From Nanobdellota archaeon (GTDB lineage: Archaea; Nanobdellota; Nanobdellia; PEZQ01), in NCBI GenBank assembly GCA_018220985.1, contig JAAOXS010000002.1:1-54318 (forward strand): 54,318 nt of DNA. The letters are read 5' to 3'. Each line of letters starts with the position of its first letter. The stretch's first letter is position 1. The notes beneath the pieces are model-generated. The model did not search any database. It saw only the letters and a list, made by a program, of their open reading frames with translations, and had not been told where the DNA came from. Below are positions 46,760-54,318 of this stretch, one piece after another. The translations under genes were made by a program, and so were the position numbers.

Positions 46760-48112
46760 GTGAAGGTTTTATTAGTTAGAAATCATGATGGTGGAAACAT
46801 TAACACGCGGCTTCCAGAAAGTTTGAAAAAAGCGCAGGGTGTTTATCCACCACTTGCTTTAGCGTATATTGCGGGATTTCTTGAAAGTAATAATGTTGAT
46901 GTTGAAATATTAGACACTATTGCATTAAACCTTACTAAAGAAGAGACTAAAAAACACATTGCAAAAGCCAATCCTACTATTGTTGGTGTTACTTCTATGA
47001 CGCCTACTTGTAGAGGTGCGTTAGAGATTTGTGAATTAGCTAAAGATGTTGATAAAAACATTTTAACAGTAGTTGGTGGTGTTCAAATGAGTGTTTACCC
47101 TAATGAAATGATTTCATATTCTTATGTTGATGTTGGAGTGGTTGGTGATGGCGAGCATGCAATGTTGGATATTGTTAAAAAAACTGAAGCTAGTAAAAAA
47201 GTTAAAGGACTGGTTTATGGTAAGCGTGTTGAAAATCTTGATGATTTACCTTTTCCAGCAAGACATTTATTACCTAATGATAAATATTGGTGTGTGATTA
47301 CTGATCATCCTTTCACTACATTGATGACTAGTAGGGGTTGTCCCTTTCGTTGCGGTTTTTGTTTTCCTCATGATAAAGTGCTTAGACTTAGAAGTGCTAA
47401 AAACATTGTTGATGAAATGGAATATATTGCTAAAAAATACAAGTTTAAAGAAATAATGTTGTATGATGATACGTTTACAGTTAATCGAAAACACGCTGTT
47501 TCAGTTTGTAAAGAAATTCTAAAAAGAAAGCTTAATGTTAAATGGGAGGCGCCTACGCGCGTGGATCGTGTGGATAAAAAATTATTAGAATTAATGAAAA
47601 AAGCTGGCTGTATTCGGTTAAGATATGGTATTGAAAGTGGTTCTCCTCGAATTTTAAGAGATATGAATAAACTTATCACTCTTGACCAAGCTGCTAAAGC
47701 TGTAAAACTTACTAAAGAAATAGGTATTGAAAATTTTACTTATTTTATTCTTGGTTACGCGCGAGGAAATGAGCGAACAATGCAAAAAACAATTAATTTC
47801 GCTAAAAAAATTGATCCGGATTGGGTTATGTTTACTGCAGCTACACCTTTACCTAAAACAAAATTGTATGATGATTCTGTTGAACTTGGTTTGATTGATA
47901 AAAATTATTGGAAAGATTTTACTTTAGGTAAACGAAGTGACCGTACTCCTTATTTAGTTAAGGATGCTGATAAATGGGTTAGTAAAGCATATAAGACGCT
48001 TTATTTAAGGCCTTCTTTTATTTGGAATAAACTTAGAAAAGTTAATTCTGTGTACGCTCTTAAAAAAAATATTCAGGGTGCTCTTGGAATTTTACATTTT
48101 GAGATGAATTAA
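46760..48112 (+). CDS. B12-binding-domain radical SAM protein (GTG start)
   Basis: YPPLALAYIAGFLESNNVDVEILD; TSRGCPFRCGFCFPHDKVLRLRSAKNIVDEME; AAGGTGA upstream. Confidence 0.92.
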   Translation: MKVLLVRNHDGGNINTRLPESLKKAQGVYPPLALAYIAGFLESNNVDVEILDTIALNLTKEETKKHIAKANPTIVGVTSMTPTCRGALEICELAKDVDKNILTVVGGVQMSVYPNEMISYSYVDVGVVGDGEHAMLDIVKKTEASKKVKGLVYGKRVENLDDLPFPARHLLPNDKYWCVITDHPFTTLMTSRGCPFRCGFCFPHDKVLRLRSAKNIVDEMEYIAKKYKFKEIMLYDDTFTVNRKHAVSVCKEILKRKLNVKWEAPTRVDRVDKKLLELMKKAGCIRLRYGIESGSPRILRDMNKLITLDQAAKAVKLTKEIGIENFTYFILGYARGNERTMQKTINFAKKIDPDWVMFTAATPLPKTKLYDDSVELGLIDKNYWKDFTLGKRSDRTPYLVKDADKWVSKAYKTLYLRPSFIWNKLRKVNSVYALKKNIQGALGILHFEMN

Positions 48113-48116
48113 TATT

Positions 48117-49553
48117 TTAGAATATTCTTTTTTTGATTATTAATTTTAGCATTTTTGTTCCAGTTTTAATTTTGTTAAATCCAATTGAGTGTTTTGATTC
48201 TCCTCGCATTCGTTTATAATAACTTACTGGTATTTCTATAATTCGCATCTTTTTTTTAAGAACTTCAATCATCATTTCAGGTGAAAATTCTGGTCCTGTT
48301 CCGTTAAGATTATGCTTTATTTTTAAGTAAGATGGTTTCCAAATTCCGCGGTAAGTGCATCCTACATCAGTAAATCTTGGCTCAAGATTCCACCATAGAA
48401 CTTCTATGAATTTTCCTAAAAAAACGTTTCCCCATCTTAAGAACCAACCCATGTTTGCGCCTTGTTCAATCATTTGTCTTGTTGTTCTTGTTCCAATAAC
48501 CATGTCAGAGTCTTTTAAATATTCTAATATTTTTCCTATATCTTTTGATCGGAATGTTCCGTCAGCTTCTGTGATAATAAGTATATCTCCTGTTGCATGG
48601 TTCATACCTGTTTTTAGGGCGTTTCCGTATCCTTGTTTGTGTTCAGTTATTACTCTTACAGTTTTGGATTTTGCTATTTTTGCTGTTTTGTCTGTGGAAT
48701 TGTTATCGACAACTAATATTTCATGTATGCTTGGAATTTTAAACTCGTCTATAACATTTCCAATTGTTTCTTCTTCATTATACGCGGGTATTATTAAGCT
48801 AACTTTGTAATTGTAAAAATTTTTGCTTTTCAGGTCAAAGCTTATGGAGTTCATATCTTCAACAGTTGTGATGTTTGCATAGTTTCCTTTTAAAAAAAAT
48901 GGGTAGACACTTTTTTCTTTTATGGCTATATTATTTATGACATCGGTTATTTCTACTTCATTTCTTAATTTTGAAGGTGGTGTGAGTGATATGTATTCAA
49001 AGATTTTTGGGGTAAAAATGTAAGTTCCACAGCCTATGAAGTTATTTTTTGGTTTTTTTGGTTTTTCAATTAAGCATTTTATTTTTCCATTCAGGAATTC
49101 GCCTGAATAGTTTTTTCTTATTTTTTTCTTATTTGATGTTTCTAAAAAACAGCATATGGCATCATAATTTTTTGGGAGGTTTTTTTGCATTTCGTGATGG
49201 TTTGAATTAGTGTAGATTTCATCTCCGAGTATTACGAGAAATTTTTCTTTGATAACATTTTTTAATAAATAAATTGCTGAACCTATTCCTGATAGTTTTT
49301 TTTGGGTTACATAATTGATTTGTACTCCAAATTTAGATCCGTTGCCAAGTTGTTTTTTTATTTGATTTCCTAAATAACCAATTATGATATATATCTTTTT
49401 TATTCCGAACTGATCTCGCATTATTTCAATATTTCGTTGAATAATTGGTTTGTTTTCTATGATTGTTAAAGGTTTAGGAATATTTTTTGTTTTAGAGTAT
49501 GCTCTTAAGCCTCTTCCTGCTGCGGGTATTACACCAATTCTTATTTTTTTCAT
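48117..49553 (-). CDS. bifunctional sugar nucleotidyltransferase + GT2 glycosyltransferase fusion
   Basis: N-half VIPAAGRGLRA...KPLTIIENKPIIQRNIEIM; C-half VSLIIPAYNEEETIGNVI...EILVVDNNSTDKTA...ITEADGTF. Confidence 0.9.
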   Translation of the reverse strand: MKKIRIGVIPAAGRGLRAYSKTKNIPKPLTIIENKPIIQRNIEIMRDQFGIKKIYIIIGYLGNQIKKQLGNGSKFGVQINYVTQKKLSGIGSAIYLLKNVIKEKFLVILGDEIYTNSNHHEMQKNLPKNYDAICCFLETSNKKKIRKNYSGEFLNGKIKCLIEKPKKPKNNFIGCGTYIFTPKIFEYISLTPPSKLRNEVEITDVINNIAIKEKSVYPFFLKGNYANITTVEDMNSISFDLKSKNFYNYKVSLIIPAYNEEETIGNVIDEFKIPSIHEILVVDNNSTDKTAKIAKSKTVRVITEHKQGYGNALKTGMNHATGDILIITEADGTFRSKDIGKILEYLKDSDMVIGTRTTRQMIEQGANMGWFLRWGNVFLGKFIEVLWWNLEPRFTDVGCTYRGIWKPSYLKIKHNLNGTGPEFSPEMMIEVLKKKMRIIEIPVSYYKRMRGESKHSIGFNKIKTGTKMLKLIIKKRIF

Positions 49554-49715
49554 GATTAGTTTATTTTTTTTACTTTATTATTTAAATGTTAATAAATTTG
49601 TTATTACATTACAAATTATGTGTTTATAAGGTTTATATATTGGAATATTGTACATTTTTTTTAGTGTTTGCTTTAAGAAAAATATTAATAAAACGTTTGA
49701 ATTGTTTAAGAATTA

Positions 49716-50468
49716 ATGGTTAAACTATTTTTTGAGAACAGTAAGCAGAACAAGCTTTGTGGAATATTGTCTGATGTTAATAAAGAGGTAGTTGTGATTA
49801 TGTGTCATGGCGCTAATTCAAGTAAGGATAGTAAAACTTTTTTAATGTTGGAGAAAGAATTGAATGCAAAAAGTTTGTCAACTTTCAGGTTTGATTTTTA
49901 TGGGCATGGTGGGAGTGAAGGTAAGTTTGAGGACATTACTGTTTCTGAGGGTGTTGATGATGTGTTAAACGCTGTTAAATTAATGGTTGGTAAGGGTTTT
50001 ACCCGGATTGGTTTGGTTGGTTCAAGTTTTAGTGGTATGGTTTGTTTACTTGCCGCGCCATTAGTAAAAGAGTTATTTGTTTTAGCGTTAAAATCTCCTG
50101 TGTGTGATTATTATGATAAATTAGTTTGGCAGGGAATTTATGATTTTAAAAAATGGAAGAGGCAAGGTTTTGTTAGTAAGTATTTGAACACGAAAAAATT
50201 GAATTATTCTTTTTTTGAGGATGTTATGACACTTAAGGGTGAGGGTTATTTGGCTGCTGGAAAATTGCGTGTGCCAACAATAATTGTGCATGGTGATAAT
50301 GATAAAACCGCGCCTTTAACTTATAGTGTTAAAACTTCTAAGTTGATAAAAAATTGTGAGTTGGAAATCATAAAAGATTGCGGTCATAGTTATTTTGAAC
50401 CAGAGCATTTTGATAAGATGATACGATTAATTGGTGAGTTCATAGTGGTTTCAGCGTATCGTAATTGA
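49716..50468 (+). CDS. alpha/beta hydrolase
   Basis: IMCHGANSSKDSK, RFDFYGHGGSEG, GLVGSSFSGMVCLLA, VHGDNDKTAP, DCGHSYFEPEHF. Confidence 0.9.
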   Translation: MVKLFFENSKQNKLCGILSDVNKEVVVIMCHGANSSKDSKTFLMLEKELNAKSLSTFRFDFYGHGGSEGKFEDITVSEGVDDVLNAVKLMVGKGFTRIGLVGSSFSGMVCLLAAPLVKELFVLALKSPVCDYYDKLVWQGIYDFKKWKRQGFVSKYLNTKKLNYSFFEDVMTLKGEGYLAAGKLRVPTIIVHGDNDKTAPLTYSVKTSKLIKNCELEIIKDCGHSYFEPEHFDKMIRLIGEFIVVSAYRN

Positions 50469-50525
50469 GTTGTAAATCTTGTTTGAGTTATTTTGTTTTG
50501 TAAAATTTACTAGTTACTCGTTAAT

Positions 50526-50550
50526 CGGGGTTCGAATCCCTGCAACCCCA
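50526..50550 (+). pseudogene. tRNA 3'-end fragment (T-arm + acceptor 3' strand)
   Basis: CGGGG-TTCGAAT-CCCTG-CAACCCC-A; no matching 5' GGGGTTG half found nearby. Confidence 0.7.
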
Positions 50551-50635
50551 CTATCAAATATTTGAATAATCGCAGAAATATTCCAAGTTTTTCCAAATAT
50601 TTTTCTTTAACTGTTCAGAGTTTTTGAATGATTAC

Positions 50636-51154
50636 TTATATGGGGTAAATAAAAAGGCCAGAGTCTTCTTTAAACAATCTATTTTCTAAATCTTCATCTG
50701 TAGCTCGTTTTAATAATTTTAAATATTTGTATAACGCTATTGGTTTTTCTTTTGGTTTTAGTTTTACTAATGGAACTATTTCTCTTAAATCCCTATTAGG
50801 TATTTCTTCAAGTAAAAATAAAGTGTCTTCTAAGGATTTTCCTAAGTATGTTTCTTTCACGTATCCTGCTATGTTTATCCATGTTTTCCCATTTTTTTCT
50901 GTTGATTTAGTTGTAAAAATTGTTTTTCCATTGTAATCTATTAATTTTATTTCAGGGATTGACTTGATTTTTCCATCATAAAATTTGTATTTTCTGATAA
51001 GGCCCGTTCTTGATTTACCTAATTCTTTATACAAATCAATTCCGAACAATTCTTTAAGTAAGTCCGTTTGTTCTCGAGAAAGTTTTGCGTATTGAGAAAT
51101 ATTACTGTCATTAAGCCCTGTGTTTTTATCATCTTCAATAAACCCGAATTCCAT
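50636..51154 (-). CDS. orphan hypothetical protein (172 aa)
   Basis: Complete ORF, no family recognised. Confidence 0.5.
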   Translation of the reverse strand: MEFGFIEDDKNTGLNDSNISQYAKLSREQTDLLKELFGIDLYKELGKSRTGLIRKYKFYDGKIKSIPEIKLIDYNGKTIFTTKSTEKNGKTWINIAGYVKETYLGKSLEDTLFLLEEIPNRDLREIVPLVKLKPKEKPIALYKYLKLLKRATDEDLENRLFKEDSGLFIYPI

Positions 51155-51376
51155 AATAAAATTGATTTTTAGACAATTTTTAAATGTTTCTAAGTAAAAA
51201 AAAGAAGCGTTTATTTAATTCAATAAATTTTATATTAAGTGTTTCGTTGGTTGGTTAAGCGTTTAGTGATGATAAATAAAGCAAGTTCCTGCAACACTAC
51301 TAAACTTTTGTGTGTGTTAATAATTAATAACTACAGTATCAAAATGTTTAATATTCTGAAAAAAAACTAGATTTGT

Positions 51377-51811
51377 ATGTTTTTGAGTAATTTAGAGAAA
51401 TTAACTGTGGAATCTGATAAATTGTTTGATTTTGGAAAAATAATCAAACACCATGCATTAGTAAGCAATAAAAATGGTTTTTCTGAAGAAAACTATTCTA
51501 ATGTAAAAAATGTTTTGGAAGAAATTAACGATTGGTTTCCTAATGGAGAAAGAGTCAAGTTTTCAGATAAAGAAAAAAATTTGTTTATTGATGTTAGTAT
51601 TTTTTATAATAACTTAAAGAATCAACTGAACTGGATGGTGGATTGGCAAAATAAATTATATAATGATATTAATCCAATTAAAAAATTAGATTTGGATTTA
51701 GAAGAAGAAGAAAAAAAAATTCCAGGCATTAAATTTTTATATGAAGGTGTGATTGGAGATTATCAAAAATCTCAAGAACAAATAAAAATTTTAAATAATA
51801 TATTATATTAG
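51377..51811 (+). CDS. orphan hypothetical protein (144 aa)
   Basis: Complete helical ORF, no family recognised. Confidence 0.45.
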   Translation: MFLSNLEKLTVESDKLFDFGKIIKHHALVSNKNGFSEENYSNVKNVLEEINDWFPNGERVKFSDKEKNLFIDVSIFYNNLKNQLNWMVDWQNKLYNDINPIKKLDLDLEEEEKKIPGIKFLYEGVIGDYQKSQEQIKILNNILY

Positions 51812-51911
51812 AAGTAATGTTTCATAAAAATAGGGTTTAAGTTCTTGTGTAATAAAACATAAATATCTTGAAATATTATTAATTTATACAAAACAATAAT
51901 CTTTGTTTACA

Positions 51912-52490
51912 ATGATAAAAATTTTGGATAAAATCAATGAGAATAATAGTTTGTGTATTTATTGTAAAAGAAAATTAGAAAATAATAATGATAACCAAAT
52001 ATGTGATTCTTGTTTAAAAATTATAAAGGATTACAAACCTAACACGTCAAGTTTAACAAATTTAAAAGAATCAGATATAAAGCAATTGAACAAAATTATT
52101 GAAATACTATCAAAAACGTTTTACGTTTACGTAACTGGAAGTGTTCTTGAAAAAAAGGAATATAATGATATTGATTTAGTAATTAGTTATTTTGATTATA
52201 AAAAATTAAATGATAATATAGAATATAATTATTATAATGAAGTGAAGAAAAAAACGTCAAAATGCTTAGATAATGATTTATCAAGAATAATTCATGATTT
52301 AAAAAACGCGGGATTTAACATTAAAATAATAGATCTTAAAATAGGCATAAATGATATATATGCATATTCTAGAATAATTTATAGATTTAAAGCAAAAATT
52401 AATGAAATTGAATTTGATATAGGGTTTGCTCCACTCCCTTTTTTATATTTCAATAGAACACCTAAAATAAATTTTACTCAACTAAAATAA
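51912..52490 (+). CDS. zinc-ribbon protein with nucleotidyltransferase-like GS...D-x-D motif
   Basis: N-term CIYCKRKLENNNDNQICDSC; then VTGSVLEKKEYNDIDLVISY; start set at internal ATG. Confidence 0.6.
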   Translation: MIKILDKINENNSLCIYCKRKLENNNDNQICDSCLKIIKDYKPNTSSLTNLKESDIKQLNKIIEILSKTFYVYVTGSVLEKKEYNDIDLVISYFDYKKLNDNIEYNYYNEVKKKTSKCLDNDLSRIIHDLKNAGFNIKIIDLKIGINDIYAYSRIIYRFKAKINEIEFDIGFAPLPFLYFNRTPKINFTQLK

Positions 52491-52615
52491 ATTATGAATA
52501 ATGCTGAAGAACCATTTAATATATTATAATTGAAGTGTAATTCATGCACGAGCCGTGATATAGAAGTCAAGTGTAAATCCACTAATTACAATGTTTTAGG
52601 AGTTTATAAAATTAA

Positions 52616-52660
52616 TGCAGGGGGAGAGACTTGAATCCCCCCGAGCCCGCTACCTTAACC
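52616..52660. pseudogene. tRNA-like fragment (orientation uncertain)
   Basis: GCAGGGGGAGAGACTTGAATCCCCCCGAGCCCGCTACCTTAACC; shares 21/22 nt with 54229-54250. Confidence 0.5.
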
Positions 52661-52745
52661 TTCCGAAATTCTAACTTTATTAAATAAATTCATAATAATA
52701 ACTTTTGACTACAGAATTATCTAAAAATATTATCAAAATAAAAAA

Positions 52746-53303
52746 CTATCCAAAAACACTGTCGAGCAATTCAATACACTTAACTAAATCTCTTTTTTCA
52801 ATAATTATTATTGTATCTGTGAAACAACTAAAAGTTTCAACAATATTCAATCCCGCCTGACTAAAAACTGAATAAAAATAATTAACAACTCCAGGCGTAC
52901 TATCAATACTCTTAGGGCTGATAATTGTAATTTCAACCAAGTTCCCTTTTTTAGAAATAAAATTAACATTTAATTTATTCAAACTAACAATTGTAGTAGC
53001 ACTCTCACCTTTAACAACATGTTCTGCAGTTCCATCAAAACTCTTAACTGTGTAAACAAAAACACCAGTCCTAACATTGTACTTGCTATTCTTAACAACT
53101 TTCAAAACTTGCTTATCAACTTCAACGTGTTTTAAATCTTGAGTGTAACGCTTACAAGCAACCATCACAGCCTCAAAATTTTTTATTCCAGTTTCTTTCA
53201 TAATCCAACGAGCAAGACCTGAATAATTAATCAAACCTTTAACTAAACAATCATTAACACTACTCTGACCATTCAAGAATTTTCTAACCTTTTCAGCAAT
53301 CAT
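52746..53303 (-). CDS. ACT-domain protein (archaeal, aspartokinase-ACT-like)
   Basis: C-term ISPKSIDSTPGVVNYFYSVFSQAGLNIVETFSCFTDTIIIIEKRDLVKCIELL. Confidence 0.75.
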   Translation of the reverse strand: MIAEKVRKFLNGQSSVNDCLVKGLINYSGLARWIMKETGIKNFEAVMVACKRYTQDLKHVEVDKQVLKVVKNSKYNVRTGVFVYTVKSFDGTAEHVVKGESATTIVSLNKLNVNFISKKGNLVEITIISPKSIDSTPGVVNYFYSVFSQAGLNIVETFSCFTDTIIIIEKRDLVKCIELLDSVFG

Positions 53304-53384
53304 CGTATAATAACAAACATTTTTGTTTATTTATGTTCAATAATGTTCAATAATTATTTAAATGTTTTTTGTAATACGAATAAG

Positions 53385-53984
53385 ATGAAAGGAAAGTATT
53401 ACGGGCAAACAACCCTTGGAAAAATAATTACTTTAGATGAGTTGATTAATTTAGATATTTCTGACTCTAAGAAAAAGGAAATGATTGTCAAAGGCCTAAT
53501 GATGTATGGGGGTAATCTTGGAGGCTGGATAGGAACAGAAGATAATCTGGGCTTAAGTTGGAATGAAAGATACTACATTAAAGAACTCGTGCAAACAAAT
53601 GAAGCAACTAATCCAAGTTATGGTTGTCACGTGTATGATTTATTGTTTGAAAAATACTCTGATTTGTTTAACTTAGAATACCTAAAATACATTGGACCTC
53701 TAAAAACAAGCGCTAATAATTTTGAGGATTTAATTAAGTCAAGAATGTATAATGGTATACAAGCAGGTTCAGAAAACTCTTTAGTTCCAGAATTCACTTT
53801 CTATTACGATTCTGAATTATGTAATTTAGGGATAGTTTTTAGTTCTGATAGTCTTTTTGAAGTGCATATGGGTTGGTTTAAAGAATTTGATTATTCAATA
53901 ATTGATAATGAAATTGTTTTTCATGGAATTATTTATTCTACTGAAAAGACGATTATAAACCCTCCAAAACAATCAAGAAGATGA
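53385..53984 (+). CDS. hypothetical protein
   Basis: Start MKGKYYGQTT preferred: TATTTAAA lies ~27 nt upstream; the listed ATG at 53343 lies upstream of that element. Confidence 0.5.
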   Translation: MKGKYYGQTTLGKIITLDELINLDISDSKKKEMIVKGLMMYGGNLGGWIGTEDNLGLSWNERYYIKELVQTNEATNPSYGCHVYDLLFEKYSDLFNLEYLKYIGPLKTSANNFEDLIKSRMYNGIQAGSENSLVPEFTFYYDSELCNLGIVFSSDSLFEVHMGWFKEFDYSIIDNEIVFHGIIYSTEKTIINPPKQSRR

Positions 53985-54017
53985 AAATATTATTATTATT
54001 ATTAAATAATTTAATTA

Positions 54018-54131
54018 GTGAATATAAGGGATTACTTGATAAAACATAAAAAAGAATGTGAAGCGTGTGCCAGAATCAAGAAAGAGGGCGCGGAAATATG
54101 TAAAGGAGACAAATGTATATTAAGTATATAA
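54018..54131 (+). CDS. 37-aa Cys-rich mini-ORF (GTG start; not in the supplied ORF track)
   Basis: Manual translation (V/M)NIRDYLIKHKKECEACARIKKEGAEICKGDKCILSI*. Confidence 0.35.
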   Translation: MNIRDYLIKHKKECEACARIKKEGAEICKGDKCILSI

Positions 54132-54220
54132 AGATAAGTTTTTGAAAAACCTCAAAAAAAAATCATTGAAATAAATATTTCAAGTTATACTCATGAAACC
54201 TACTTTGAAATCAAGTTTGG

Positions 54221-54250
54221 TCGGGGGTTTGAATCCCCTCGAGCCCGCTA
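54221..54250. pseudogene. tRNA-like fragment (orientation uncertain)
   Basis: TCGGGGGTTTGAATCCCCTCGAGCCCGCTA; T-arm-like stem; 21/22 nt shared with 52631-52652. Confidence 0.5.
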
Positions 54251-54318
54251 TAAATTTTTATATTCGCGTATTTCTTATTAATTTGTTAAATGGCTAATTT
54301 GTTTAAAAAAGATGTAAA

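Noticed and set aside
53333-53352. Tandem ATGTTCAATA x2 at the listed start of the 53343 ORF
   Set aside because: Probably a small slippage duplication upstream of the real start; TATA spacing favours ATG 53385
53985-54010. ATT-rich run
   Set aside because: Simple microsatellite in AT-rich intergenic DNA
50526-54250. Complete tRNA genes in this region
   Set aside because: Only T-arm/acceptor-like or junction fragments are present; no full cloverleaf could be built

Overview
AT-rich archaeal chromosomal window, probably from a small-genome DPANN-type archaeon (taxonomy inferred only from gene content and style). The core is a long, tightly overlapping ribosomal-protein operon on the + strand (~10.5-24.5 kb): uL3-uL4-uL23-uL2-uS19-uL22-uS3-uL29-eIF1-RNase P p29-uS17-uL14-uL24-eS4-uL5-uS14-uS8-uL6-eL32-eL19-uL18-uS5-uL30-uL15-SecY-EMC3/DUF106-eL34-eL14. 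TruB/Cbf5 follows after an opposite-strand ORF. A second informational cluster lies at 34.2-37.7 kb: eL18-uL13-uS9-RpoN-eL43-RpoP-Pcc1-prefoldin beta-UPF0147-SepF-ZPR1. Other recognisable genes are archease, RtcB, GlyRS, APT/MTAP, an NDH-2-like flavoprotein, a presenilin-type protease, an MTTase, PhoU-like/PiT and exonuclease III. There is one complete tRNA (Ser, TGA). Main points of interest: (1) a split, order-permuted threonyl-tRNA synthetase, with the catalytic gene followed by a freestanding archaeal editing-domain gene that overlaps it by 4 nt; (2) an internally deleted relic copy of tRNA-Ser just upstream of the intact gene; (3) a ~4 kb accessory region (50.5-54.3 kb) with three tRNA-like fragments, two of them a 21/22-nt direct repeat, around orphan ORFs including a zinc-ribbon nucleotidyltransferase; (4) a frameshifted LRR gene plus a mini-LRR ORF missing from the ORF track; (5) an 18-bp perfect palindrome between TATA box and start codon of truB/cbf5; (6) no adk or cmk at their commonly seen positions near the secY-cbf5 end. 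I did not find a clear new multi-gene defence system. All assignments are by reading protein and DNA motifs, with no database search.
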